In this document: positions 53,868 through 61,535 of the stretch, piece after piece
How positions within the stretch are numbered: position 1 is the stretch's first letter
How the letters are laid out: every line of letters starts with the position of its first letter
Origin: Pectobacterium atrosepticum
GTDB lineage: Bacteria; Pseudomonadota; Gammaproteobacteria; Enterobacterales; Enterobacteriaceae
Direction of reading: 5' to 3'
NCBI GenBank assembly: GCA_019056595.1
Contig: CP036163.1
Coordinates: 1,798,001-1,862,000, forward strand
DNA length: 64,000 nt
Position numbers and translations under genes: made by a program
Notes under the pieces: model-generated
What the model was told of the DNA's origin: nothing
The model's database searches: none
What the model saw: the letters and a program-made list of their open reading frames with translations, nothing else

Positions 53868-53896
53868 AGTATAGTGCTCGACATTAAAGAACACAA
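53868..53896 (-). promoter_or_regulatory. Sigma-70 promoter of the rpsF operon
   Basis: On the minus strand: TTGTGT (-35), 17 bases, TATACT (-10). It lies about 100 bp ahead of rpsF, upstream of the leader structure. Confidence 0.75.
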
Positions 53897-53949
53897 GGAA
53901 GAAACACAGGAGTTTTCTACGTTGTGATATTTGCAGAATTAGCGTGGGA

Positions 53950-54702
53950 TTACAGCGTCCGCTGGAAGAAATCAGCACCCGCCTGTAACGCCGTCGGCGT
54001 AATACGATGCGCCACACCCGGCTCGGTCAGATACGTCAGATTGGCGAGTGTACCGCGTGCCTGTAATGCCTGATGGAGACGTGCACTTTCTGCCGCTGGC
54101 ACGACATCATCCGCTTCGCCATGCCACACAAGCAGCGGCCGATTGGACAGCGCATCAAGACGTGTAGTGACATCATAATCAGCCAGTTTGGTCGCTAACG
54201 CCTGCAACACCGCCTGATTTTCCTCGTGATCGGCCGGAACCGGAGGAAATAACGTTGATGATAGCGTGGAGAAATAGCCGGAACCCATAAATGCAGCCAC
54301 CGCAGTAATCCAAGGATAGCGAGCCATGCACCCAAGAGCACTCATTCCACCAAGCGACGCACCGCAAACGCCAACACGTTCGCCGTCGATCAGCCCACGC
54401 TGCCGATATTCCGCAACATAGTCGGGAAGTTCTTCAATATTCGATTGCAAAACATCCCAGAAATGCCCCAATCGATGCGCGTCATCCCCGTTATAGCGGG
54501 CACCGTGCATTGCCGCATCAGTCAAAATCACCCGAAACCCAGCCTGAGCCAGCGCGTAGCCAAAATATGAGTACACCTCCTTTGACGACATGTAACCATG
54601 GAAGAAAAAAATCGTCGGTAGAGGCTGTTCCCTTCTTCCCAAAGGCGCCGCGTGAATCGCTTCGATACCGCTACCGAGTTTATCCAGTGACATTTCGACC
54701 AT
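53950..54702 (-). CDS. yjfP: Alpha/beta-hydrolase esterase YjfP
   Basis: A 250-residue serine esterase. The oxyanion region is FFFHGYMSSKEVYSYFGYAL, the nucleophile is Ser in GASLGGMSALG (about 115-125), Asp is in WHGEADDVVP and His is in GVAHRITPTAL. E. coli YjfP is a carboxylesterase on short acyl esters. GAGGG lies upstream of the ATG. It runs toward the rpsF operon and is divergent from the Cache chemoreceptor. Confidence 0.92.
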   Translation of the reverse strand: MVEMSLDKLGSGIEAIHAAPLGRREQPLPTIFFFHGYMSSKEVYSYFGYALAQAGFRVILTDAAMHGARYNGDDAHRLGHFWDVLQSNIEELPDYVAEYRQRGLIDGERVGVCGASLGGMSALGCMARYPWITAVAAFMGSGYFSTLSSTLFPPVPADHEENQAVLQALATKLADYDVTTRLDALSNRPLLVWHGEADDVVPAAESARLHQALQARGTLANLTYLTEPGVAHRITPTALQAGADFFQRTL

Positions 54703-54873
54703 ATTTCCCTCGTTTCCAGTTCTGTCAGCCTATTTTTATGTAGCGAAATCGTATTTAGCAAAAAGGGGACAACCTTTTACGATAAATTCACTTACAGCCA
54801 CCCTCTTATCTCAGTGTTTTCATTAATTCCTTACTGGTTTAATCGGCATATTTATGTAAATAAAAAAATCACA

Positions 54874-54887
54874 TTGATCTAGATCAA
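54874..54887. promoter_or_regulatory. Consensus FNR site
   Basis: TTGATCTAGATCAA matches TTGAT-N4-ATCAA at every defined position. It lies between divergent yjfP and the Cache chemoreceptor, about 70 bp ahead of the inferred transcription start of the latter. Confidence 0.8.
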
Positions 54888-54917
54888 TAACAGAAATGAA
54901 TGTTTACACTCCGTGAT

Positions 54918-54944
54918 TAATTTTTTTTCATTTACTGCCGTTAA
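54918..54944 (+). promoter_or_regulatory. Probable sigma-28 promoter of the Cache chemoreceptor
   Basis: TAAT, 15 bases, GCCGTTAA. Ten of twelve positions match TAAA-N15-GCCGATAA. It lies 52 bp before the ATG. Confidence 0.6.
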
Positions 54945-54996
54945 CGCATGTGAAGCAAGACTAAAAAATAACCTTTTTATTATAAGAGACACACAT

Positions 54997-56937
54997 ATGT
55001 TGGGACTTTCCTTTAAACACTGGGGTTTGGGTATCAAGTTATCAATTATCGCCTCCCTGAGCGTGGCGATATTGTTCATTGCCTTCACTCTCACCCTTAC
55101 CCGCTCCGCAGGCGATCAATTGAAAGCGTTGACCCTCAACGACATGCAGAGTCAGGTGAATGGAGTCACTGACATGATCAACATGTACGATACCAGCCTA
55201 CAAGCCGAGGTCAGCAACTATACGCGGCTGCTGGCGAGCTTTCTGCCGACACAGTTTTCACTGGATACCGTTAACCGCACCCCTTTCAGCAACACCTCTC
55301 ACCCAACACTAAAGGCTGGCGATACGGTATTGAACCTCAACACCGACGTGACGGATGACTTTCTGAGCCGTACCCACGCGATCTCAACGATTTTTGTCCG
55401 CGATGGAGAGGATTTTACGCGTATCACCACTTCACTGAAAAAAGAAGATGGATCGCGCGCGATGGGCACCAAACTCGATCGTGAAAGCCCAGCGTATGCA
55501 CTGGTGATTAAAGGTGAAACCTACAGTGGGTTAGCAACACTGTTCGGCAAACAGTACATCACCCAGTATCAACCGATACACGATGGTGAAAATAAGGTTA
55601 TCGGTATTCTGTTCGTCGGCGTCGACATCACGAAGCAATTTACCGAGATGCAGCAAACTATTCTGAACAAGAAAATGGGTGAGACAGGCCATTTCTTTGT
55701 ACTTAGCGCGAAAAAAGGAAAAGATGCAGGTAACTATCTTTACCACCAAAGCAATGCCAACCAACGCCCTGACTGGTCAGAAGGTGCGTTAGAGAAAGTG
55801 CTGGCAACCGGTAATGGTACGATCGAATACGACAACAACACGATGAAAGGCGAAGAAAAAACCCGGATCATGGTGTACCGCAGTATTCCACAATGGAACT
55901 GGATTGTGGCAGGTACCATCAGCAAAGAAAGTCTGATGGCGGAGGTTAACCGCACCCGCAATCTGTTTTTGGGCGGTGGCATTATTCTGGTTCTGCTCTT
56001 CGCGGCATTCTTTGTCGTGCTGACGCGTAAATGGCTGAGCCAGCCGCTGGTTGAAATCGTCAAAGTGGCGGAGCAATTTTCTGCCGGTAACCTGACGGCC
56101 ACGCTTTCCAGCAATCGCGGCGATGAAGTCGGCCGCCTGATCGATGCGATTAACGGCATCGGACAGGGGCTAACAACGATTGTGTCACAGGTCAGAAGCT
56201 CCTCCGAAGAAATCAGTGCCAGCACCGATGCGCTGGCTGCTGATAGCGAAAATATCAGTGAGCAGATTGCCCGTCAGGCCAGTAGCGTCGAAGAAACATC
56301 TGCCAGCATGGAGCAGCTATCCGCCAGCGTGAAGCAGAACGCCGATAACGTCTCTGCCGCCAAAGATCTGGCGGAGCAGAGCGCAGCCGCAGCGCGAAAC
56401 GGCAGCCAGACCGTCACCGATTCGGTCTCTACGATGAGCGACATTAAAAACTCATCTCAGCGGATTGCCGATATCACGACGGTGATCGAATCTATCGCTT
56501 TCCAGACCAATATCTTGGCGCTCAATGCTGCGGTAGAAGCCGCTCGTGCGGGCGAACACGGCAGGGGCTTCGCCGTCGTTGCTGCTGAAGTGCGAGCACT
56601 GGCACAGCGTAGTTCTACCGCAGTGAAAGAGATCGAAACCTTGATTGATGAATCGCTGGAAAAGATCGAAGCGGGCTATCATTTCTCAGAAAAAACGCAG
56701 GCTGTAATGGACGACTTACGTAACCGCATCCTGCAGGTCAGCACCATCGTGAACGATATTGATATCGCCTCACGCGAGCAGTCCGCTGGGATCAACCAGG
56801 TAAACATCGCGATGGTACAGATTGGTCAGGCAACGCAGGAAAACGCCATTCTGGTCAACAATTCGGAAGATACCGCGCAGAGTCTACGTCAGAAAGGCCA
56901 CCATCTCAGCGAGCTGGTCAGCGTCTTCCGTATTTAA
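54997..56937 (+). CDS. Methyl-accepting chemotaxis protein with Cache_3-Cache_2 sensor
   Basis: A 646-residue chemoreceptor. It has a first transmembrane segment (about 13-35) and a large periplasmic Cache_3-Cache_2 domain (about 45-300, with [20 protein letters not shown] and [10 protein letters not shown]). The second transmembrane segment is at about 315-337. HAMP and a signalling domain with [22 protein letters not shown] follow. The ligand is unknown; this Cache class often binds organic acids. The ATG at 54997 has AAGAGA 8 bases upstream. A longer frame from 54913 adds residues with no start signal. Confidence 0.92.
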   Translation: MLGLSFKHWGLGIKLSIIASLSVAILFIAFTLTLTRSAGDQLKALTLNDMQSQVNGVTDMINMYDTSLQAEVSNYTRLLASFLPTQFSLDTVNRTPFSNTSHPTLKAGDTVLNLNTDVTDDFLSRTHAISTIFVRDGEDFTRITTSLKKEDGSRAMGTKLDRESPAYALVIKGETYSGLATLFGKQYITQYQPIHDGENKVIGILFVGVDITKQFTEMQQTILNKKMGETGHFFVLSAKKGKDAGNYLYHQSNANQRPDWSEGALEKVLATGNGTIEYDNNTMKGEEKTRIMVYRSIPQWNWIVAGTISKESLMAEVNRTRNLFLGGGIILVLLFAAFFVVLTRKWLSQPLVEIVKVAEQFSAGNLTATLSSNRGDEVGRLIDAINGIGQGLTTIVSQVRSSSEEISASTDALAADSENISEQIARQASSVEETSASMEQLSASVKQNADNVSAAKDLAEQSAAAARNGSQTVTDSVSTMSDIKNSSQRIADITTVIESIAFQTNILALNAAVEAARAGEHGRGFAVVAAEVRALAQRSSTAVKEIETLIDESLEKIEAGYHFSEKTQAVMDDLRNRILQVSTIVNDIDIASREQSAGINQVNIAMVQIGQATQENAILVNNSEDTAQSLRQKGHHLSELVSVFRI

Positions 56938-56949
56938 CATCCACACAGC

Positions 56950-56981
56950 GGTCATCGTGTTGCCAGTATTGCACGATGGCC
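56950..56981 (+). terminator. Hairpin after the Cache chemoreceptor
   Basis: GGTCATCGTG pairs with CACGATGGCC (one wobble) around a 12-base loop, starting 12 bp after the stop. There is no T-run. Confidence 0.5.
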
Positions 56982-57043
56982 ACCACTTGAGTATTATGCC
57001 CGCGATTTTCCACTATTCCCCCACTGACAAAGGAGACGACATC

Positions 57044-57088
57044 ATGACAACAATTACTCTGATTCTTTGCAGGACATCTCGGGACTAA
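57044..57088 (+). CDS. Candidate 14-residue leader peptide ahead of rtcB
   Basis: The ORF MTTITLILCRTSRD is preceded by AAAGGAG with 8 bases to the ATG, a stronger ribosome-binding site than that of rtcB itself. Its stop is 83 bp before the rtcB start. It contains rare Arg codons (AGG and CGG). It is too short for homology, and translation is inferred only from the ribosome-binding site. It may be a regulatory leader or the remnant of a lost gene. Confidence 0.4.
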   Translation: MTTITLILCRTSRD

Positions 57089-57130
57089 TTCCGCATTCTT
57101 TTCCGCTTTGCGTTATCCCCCCAGCTGTAG

Positions 57131-57164
57131 CCTGCCTTACCCTATTTTTAAATTGATCAGCAGG
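57131..57164 (+). promoter_or_regulatory. Possible anti-Shine-Dalgarno segment of rtcB
   Basis: CCTGC (57131-57135) can pair with GCAGG at the rtcB ribosome-binding site (57160-57164) or with an identical GCAGG inside the leader ORF (57069-57073). Each helix is only 5 bp, so this is suggestive, not proof. Confidence 0.3.
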
Positions 57165-57171
57165 ATGATCT

Positions 57172-58293
57172 ATGGGCAATGCTATTCGCTCTATTTCGGC
57201 GCGCGTCAGTGTGATCGCGACGGAAAATACCTGGATTGAAGATAAAGCAATCCAACAGCTTCAAATTACATCACAACTTCCCGATATGGTACGCGTGGCC
57301 GGTATGCCAGATTTGCATCCGGGCCGTGGTTATCCCATCGGTGCCGCCTTTTTTTCACAACAGCGCTTCTATCCGGCGCTAGTCGGAAACGATATCGGCT
57401 GCGGTATGGCGCTATGGCGTACTGGCTTGAACGCCAAAAAAATCTCACTGGATAAGCTGGAAAAACGGCTTGGCAATATCGATGGGCCACTGGAAGACGA
57501 TATCGATATTCCACCCGCACTGGCGGATTTCCGCTATTCGCTGGGCACCATCGGCGGCGGTAACCACTTTGCAGAATTACAGCAGCTTGATGAAATCTAT
57601 CAGCCAGATGCGCTGAATACTCTGCACATTGATCCTAAACAGCTGCTGTTGCTCGTGCATAGCGGCTCACGCGGATTAGGGCAAACCATACTGGAAGCCC
57701 ACGTGCGGGAATTCGGTCATCAGGGTATTGAAGCCAACACGCCAGCTGCTGAGGCCTATCTGGAACAACATCAATTTGCGCTGACGTTTGCCACCCACAA
57801 TCGGCGACTGATCGCGCAGCGGATGCTGGAACGTTGGCATACGGAGGGCGATGCTGCACTGGACGTGAACCATAATTTGGTGACATCGGCAACGATTGAA
57901 AGCATTTCCGGCTGGCTGCACCGCAAAGGCGCGACACCCGCCGACTGCGGCCCAGTTATCATTCCCGGTTCACGCGGCGACTACAGCTATATTGTGCAAC
58001 CCATTCCCCACGCAGACAGCCTCTATTCGCTGGCACATGGCGCGGGCAGAAAGTGGATGCGTACGGAGTGTAAAGATCGACTGTCTTCGCGTTATAGCGT
58101 CCAGCAACTGGCGCGCACGCGTTTCGGCAGTCGGGTGATTTGTCAGGACAGGCAGCTGATCTTTCAGGAAGCACCGGAAGCCTACAAACCGATAGACAGC
58201 GTGATCGGCGCGATGCAGCAGGCGGGATTAATCACGCTGATTGCCCGCCTGAAACCGGTGCTCACCTACAAAACGCGCGGGGAAGATAAATGA
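57172..58293 (+). CDS. rtcB: RtcB-family RNA ligase paired with PrfH
   Basis: A 373-residue RtcB ligase of the shorter class that travels with prfH. It joins 2',3'-cyclic phosphate to 5'-OH RNA ends using GTP and manganese. Metal and catalytic motifs are [24 protein letters not shown] (Asp/Cys ligands), [19 protein letters not shown] and ATHNRRL; the guanylylated nucleophile is H289 in [12 protein letters not shown] lies 6 bases before the ATG. Its TGA overlaps the prfH ATG. In E. coli K-12 a different rtcB sits in the rtcBA operon; no rtcA or rtcR is present here. Established work shows that such pairs rescue and re-ligate ribosomes cut in the 16S decoding centre. Confidence 0.9.
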   Translation: MGNAIRSISARVSVIATENTWIEDKAIQQLQITSQLPDMVRVAGMPDLHPGRGYPIGAAFFSQQRFYPALVGNDIGCGMALWRTGLNAKKISLDKLEKRLGNIDGPLEDDIDIPPALADFRYSLGTIGGGNHFAELQQLDEIYQPDALNTLHIDPKQLLLLVHSGSRGLGQTILEAHVREFGHQGIEANTPAAEAYLEQHQFALTFATHNRRLIAQRMLERWHTEGDAALDVNHNLVTSATIESISGWLHRKGATPADCGPVIIPGSRGDYSYIVQPIPHADSLYSLAHGAGRKWMRTECKDRLSSRYSVQQLARTRFGSRVICQDRQLIFQEAPEAYKPIDSVIGAMQQAGLITLIARLKPVLTYKTRGEDK

Positions 58294-58913
58294 TATTACT
58301 TCAACTCTCCGCCGCGCAGGGACCGGACGAATGCATGCTGGCAACGGCAAAAGCGTTGCACGCTCTGACGCGAGATGCCGCGCGGCAAGGCATCGAGTGC
58401 GAAATCATCGAAACAGAAGTAGGGAAACGTGCCGGTACATTACGTTCCGCACTGGTTCTGTTAAACGGTGAGCAGGCAGAACCGCTGGCTGCAAGCTGGT
58501 GCGGTACGCTTCAGTGGACGTGCAATAGCCCTTGGCGCAAAGGTGGCGGACGTAAGAACTGGTTTATCGGCGTCGCACGTTTTCATCAGGAACAGGCGTT
58601 TGCCGATGACGAGATTCGTTTTGAAACCACTAAATCCTCCGGCCCCGGCGGACAGCATGTGAATAAAACCGAGTCTGCCGTCCGCGCTACCCATGTCGCT
58701 AGCGGTATCACGGTGAAGGTGCAGAGTGAACGCAGCCAGCACGCTAACAAGCGTCTGGCGTGTTATCTCATCGCCTATCGTCTGGAAGCGTTACAACAGC
58801 AGCAGCACGCCGAACTACGGGCACAGCGGCGTCTGTTCCATCATCAGATAGAACGCGGCAATCCGGTAAAAGTCTTCAAGGGCGAAGATTTTACGTTGGC
58901 CACCTCGCGCTAA
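58290..58913 (+). CDS. prfH: Peptide chain release factor homologue PrfH
   Basis: A 207-residue class I release-factor homologue that has the peptidyl-tRNA hydrolysing domain but no codon-recognition domain of normal size. The catalytic GGQ is at residues 120-122 in [17 protein letters not shown]. It has a basic C-terminal helix. It frees peptides from ribosomes whose decoding centre is damaged; the paired RtcB then seals the 16S rRNA. It is translationally coupled to rtcB through an ATGA overlap. A good terminator follows at once. Confidence 0.93.
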   Translation: MILLQLSAAQGPDECMLATAKALHALTRDAARQGIECEIIETEVGKRAGTLRSALVLLNGEQAEPLAASWCGTLQWTCNSPWRKGGGRKNWFIGVARFHQEQAFADDEIRFETTKSSGPGGQHVNKTESAVRATHVASGITVKVQSERSQHANKRLACYLIAYRLEALQQQQHAELRAQRRLFHHQIERGNPVKVFKGEDFTLATSR

Positions 58914-58921
58914 CCTCAACT

Positions 58922-58958
58922 AACGGGTGGGCATCTCATTGCCCGCTCGTTATTTTTT
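58922..58958 (+). terminator. Terminator after prfH
   Basis: AACGGGTGGGC pairs with GCCCGCTCGTT (two wobbles) around ATCTCATT, followed by T6. It overlaps the stop codon of the convergent gene. Confidence 0.85.
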
Positions 58959-59411
58959 CTCAGAAATGACCTTAAAGTATTGGGATAAACTGAACGGCAC
59001 CTGTAGACCAGGCAGCTCGCCGAGTCGATTAAGTTCATCACGATGCGACTCTATCCATTGCTGCTGCAAGGGCTGCAACGTCGTTGTTCGCGCCGCAATT
59101 AGCGTATCCAAAAAACTCCGCTTCCCCTCCACTGCCAAATGGAATGCTTTTATCGCCAGTTTATCCACCTCACTTTCGGTACAGCGATTCATCGCTTTCT
59201 CATTCAAATAAATAAGAGCAGTGGCTTTATCATCATTGTTTAATGTCCAGAACCAATCGTTTGCAGACGGAAGCGTGACGGGACTCTTCTTTCCTCGCTC
59301 ACGGCACTGCTGATAAATCGAATCTAGTTCGTGTAATGAAGATTCGACAGCGTGTGTATAGCCAGTAATAAAGAAGAAGAAAAAGATAAACCTACTTATT
59401 GTACGATGCAT
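58950..59411 (-). CDS. Unrecognised exported protein
   Basis: A 153-residue protein I do not recognise. It has a signal peptide at 1-22 with a run of six Phe, cleaved near THA. The mature domain is helical and polar, with two cysteines (in IYQQCRERG and MNRCTESE) that could form a disulfide. The ATG at 59411 has GGAAG 8 bases upstream and overlaps the last 20 bases of the preceding gene in another frame, so the two are probably co-translated. Size and export would suit an immunity or envelope-stress protein, but that is a guess. Confidence 0.65.
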   Translation of the reverse strand: MHRTISRFIFFFFFITGYTHAVESSLHELDSIYQQCRERGKKSPVTLPSANDWFWTLNNDDKATALIYLNEKAMNRCTESEVDKLAIKAFHLAVEGKRSFLDTLIAARTTTLQPLQQQWIESHRDELNRLGELPGLQVPFSLSQYFKVISEKK

Positions 59412-59727
59412 AAACACACTTCCAGAATTCGGACTCGTCTCCTACAGAAGACCATGCCATTGGCTCCACAACTTGATCCAATTTATGCCTGAGAATATTT
59501 GGTATACCCGCCATCGCTTGGCCGTAAAGTTCCCAATCATAATCGCTAATATTATAAGTTACGTCTTTAGCACTGCGAGGATCGCTGAAAATACTGTAAA
59601 GAGGGGTTGTTGAAACAGCGAATGCTAGTCGGTTTGCGCTATCAACTAGTGTGTTGATTTGTTCAATAGCTTCTACCGAACGAGCACTTAAGGTGAGTTC
59701 CTTGATCTGACAAGTGGCAATTCCCAT
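59392..59727 (-). CDS. Unrecognised small cytoplasmic protein
   Basis: A 111-residue protein with no signal peptide or transmembrane segment, starting MGIATCQIKELTLSARSVEA. It has a helical head and a Trp/Tyr-containing tail (YDWELYGQAM and FWKCVYASYNK). I recognise no family. GGAG and AGGG lie just upstream of the ATG at 59727. Its base composition is AT-richer than its neighbours. It is first in a two-gene unit with the exported protein and may have been acquired. Confidence 0.6.
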   Translation of the reverse strand: MGIATCQIKELTLSARSVEAIEQINTLVDSANRLAFAVSTTPLYSIFSDPRSAKDVTYNISDYDWELYGQAMAGIPNILRHKLDQVVEPMAWSSVGDESEFWKCVYASYNK

Positions 59728-59904
59728 GCCCTACTCCATCCAAGTAAATGATTACAAAAATCGGATCGTTTATTCCCGTACTCATACTCATGAAAAAATT
59801 AAAATAAACAATTAATAATAATCTGGTCAACCCAAATTAAGCCTTTATCGTAGATTTTGTAACGGTGCTACACTCCCGTTATCTATTCCTGTCAGGCTGA
59901 AGCG

Positions 59905-60213
59905 ATGAACATCGTACGGATACTTTTCTTACCCTTAATATTGGCGCTGTCTGGCTGTCAGCTCATACAAGGGAAGCCTGTCGCGGCACCTCCACCTGCG
60001 GGGCACGCACTCGAAATTCGTTACGCGCAAACCAGCCTGTTAGAAAAGGTGGGTACGATCTCTGTTACCGTACGCGGGAATGGAGACGACGCCGAGCGAG
60101 CCATTCAGCAAAAAGCCGATGCCTCTGGTGCGCACTATTATGTGATTGTACTGAAATCCGAGGCTGCAACGCTCCCCGGTTTGTGGTCCGCACGTGCCGT
60201 GCTGTATCGTTGA
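59905..60213 (+). CDS. bsmA: Biofilm/peroxide-resistance lipoprotein BsmA
   Basis: A 102-residue YhcN/BsmA-family lipoprotein. The signal peptide ends in a lipobox LALSGC (Cys18). The mature part has a Pro-rich linker and then TSLLEKVGTISVTVRGNGDDAERAI and SGAHYYVIVL, typical of the DUF1471 fold. E. coli BsmA (YjfO) affects biofilm stress resistance and motility. The ribosome-binding site is weak. It is convergent with yjfL. Confidence 0.88.
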   Translation: MNIVRILFLPLILALSGCQLIQGKPVAAPPPAGHALEIRYAQTSLLEKVGTISVTVRGNGDDAERAIQQKADASGAHYYVIVLKSEAATLPGLWSARAVLYR

Positions 60214-60231
60214 ATCCGCAGGGTATGCTGT

Positions 60232-60259
60232 AAAAAAATACCGGGAAGATTCCCGGTAT
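60232..60259. terminator. Terminator between convergent bsmA and yjfL
   Basis: ATACCGGGAA pairs with TTCCCGGTAT. A T7 tract follows on the minus strand, so it mainly serves yjfL. Confidence 0.88.
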
Positions 60260-60276
60260 CATCATGCTGAGACAGA

Positions 60277-60675
60277 TTAATACGACATACACGCCGCATT
60301 CAGGATCCCACCGCTAAGCGAAGCGGCACAGAGGAAGGCGCCAGACGCAATATCGTTATTCTGGATATGCTGGCTGAGACGCGGCATATACAGACGCACC
60401 GCGAAATAAATCAGCAATTGCACCACCAGCGCAACCACGCCCCAGGTAATGTAATCCACCAGACTCACCGAATTAATCGCCGCGCTGGAAAGCGGGATCA
60501 CATAGCCAATCAACGCCCCACCAAACCCAATAGCTGCCGTGCCGTTGTTTTCTTTAATCAACGCCCATTCATCATGCGGCGTAACGCGAGTGTAGATAAA
60601 TAAAAAGGCCAGCACCATGGCAAACCCGATAAAGAAATAGGATGCAAACGCTAACAACGCATTGAGTATCGGCAT
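60277..60675 (-). CDS. yjfL: DUF350 family membrane protein YjfL
   Basis: A 132-residue inner-membrane protein with four predicted transmembrane helices, the same length as E. coli YjfL. FFIGFAMVLAFLFIYTRVTPHDEW, IGYVIPLSSAAINSVSLVDY and the ending GGILNAACMSY match it. The function is unknown. In E. coli it lies in yjfIJKLMC; here only yjfL remains, 23 bp after rlmB, with which it may be co-transcribed. Confidence 0.9.
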   Translation of the reverse strand: MPILNALLAFASYFFIGFAMVLAFLFIYTRVTPHDEWALIKENNGTAAIGFGGALIGYVIPLSSAAINSVSLVDYITWGVVALVVQLLIYFAVRLYMPRLSQHIQNNDIASGAFLCAASLSGGILNAACMSY

Positions 60676-60698
60676 AAATTCCTCTTAATGAATAAAAT

Positions 60699-61433
60699 TC
60701 ATCCGCCACGCTGGCGAACAGCTTCAAACAAACACACACCGGTAGCAACAGACACATTCAGTGAAGACACGCTGCCTGCCATCGGGATGCTGATCAACTC
60801 GTCACAGTGCTCACGGGTCAGACGACGCATGCCTTCCCCTTCCGCGCCCATCACCAGCGCCAACGGACCGGTCAGTTTACTTTGGTACAGCGTATGATCC
60901 GCTTCACCGGCCGTGCCAACGATCCAGATATTACGCTCTTGCAACAGGCGCATCGTACGGGCCAGATTGGTCACGCTGATAACCGGTATGGTTTCCGCCG
61001 CGCCACAGGCCACCTTCTTCACCGTCGCATTCAACTGCGCAGAACGATCGCGGGGCACAATCACCGCATGTACACCAGCGCCATCCGCATTACGCAGGCA
61101 AGCGCCCAGATTATGTGGATCGGTCACGCCGTCCAATATCAGCAGGAAAGGCATTTCCAGATTGTCTAACATCGCAGGCAGATCATTTTCCTGATATTTC
61201 CGCCCCTCTTTGACCTTCGCTACGATCCCCTGATGCACCGCGTCTTCAGCCTGCTTATCCAGCCATTGACGACTCGCCACTTGAATGACGATACCCTGCG
61301 CTTCCAGCTCGGCAATAACGGGCTGAAGGCGACGATCGTCGCGCCCTTTGAGAATAAAGACTTCCAGAAAACGCTGTGGATCGCGCTCAAGTAGTGCCTT
61401 AACCGCGTGGATACCGTAAATAATTTCGCTCAT
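60699..61433 (-). CDS. rlmB: 23S rRNA (guanosine-2251-2'-O)-methyltransferase RlmB
   Basis: A 244-residue SpoU/TrmH-family enzyme with an N-terminal L30e-like substrate-binding domain (1-75). The knotted methyltransferase domain has [34 protein letters not shown] and [17 protein letters not shown]. It methylates G2251 of the 23S P-loop. It lies 102 bp downstream of rnr, as in E. coli. Confidence 0.97.
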   Translation of the reverse strand: MSEIIYGIHAVKALLERDPQRFLEVFILKGRDDRRLQPVIAELEAQGIVIQVASRQWLDKQAEDAVHQGIVAKVKEGRKYQENDLPAMLDNLEMPFLLILDGVTDPHNLGACLRNADGAGVHAVIVPRDRSAQLNATVKKVACGAAETIPVISVTNLARTMRLLQERNIWIVGTAGEADHTLYQSKLTGPLALVMGAEGEGMRRLTREHCDELISIPMAGSVSSLNVSVATGVCLFEAVRQRGG

Positions 61434-61497
61434 TGATACTCTTCAAATTAACCATAACAGGCAGAACCTGTTCATTAGAGATAGAGGTTTACCCTAC

Positions 61498-61519
61498 TCC
61501 TCCTCTTCATCGAGGAGGA
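61498..61519 (-). other. Hairpin between rnr and rlmB
   Basis: TCCTCCTC pairs with GAGGAGGA around TTCATC. There is no T-run; it may be a processing or stability element in the rnr-rlmB transcript. Confidence 0.45.
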
Positions 61520-61535
61520 AGCAGATTAACTAACC

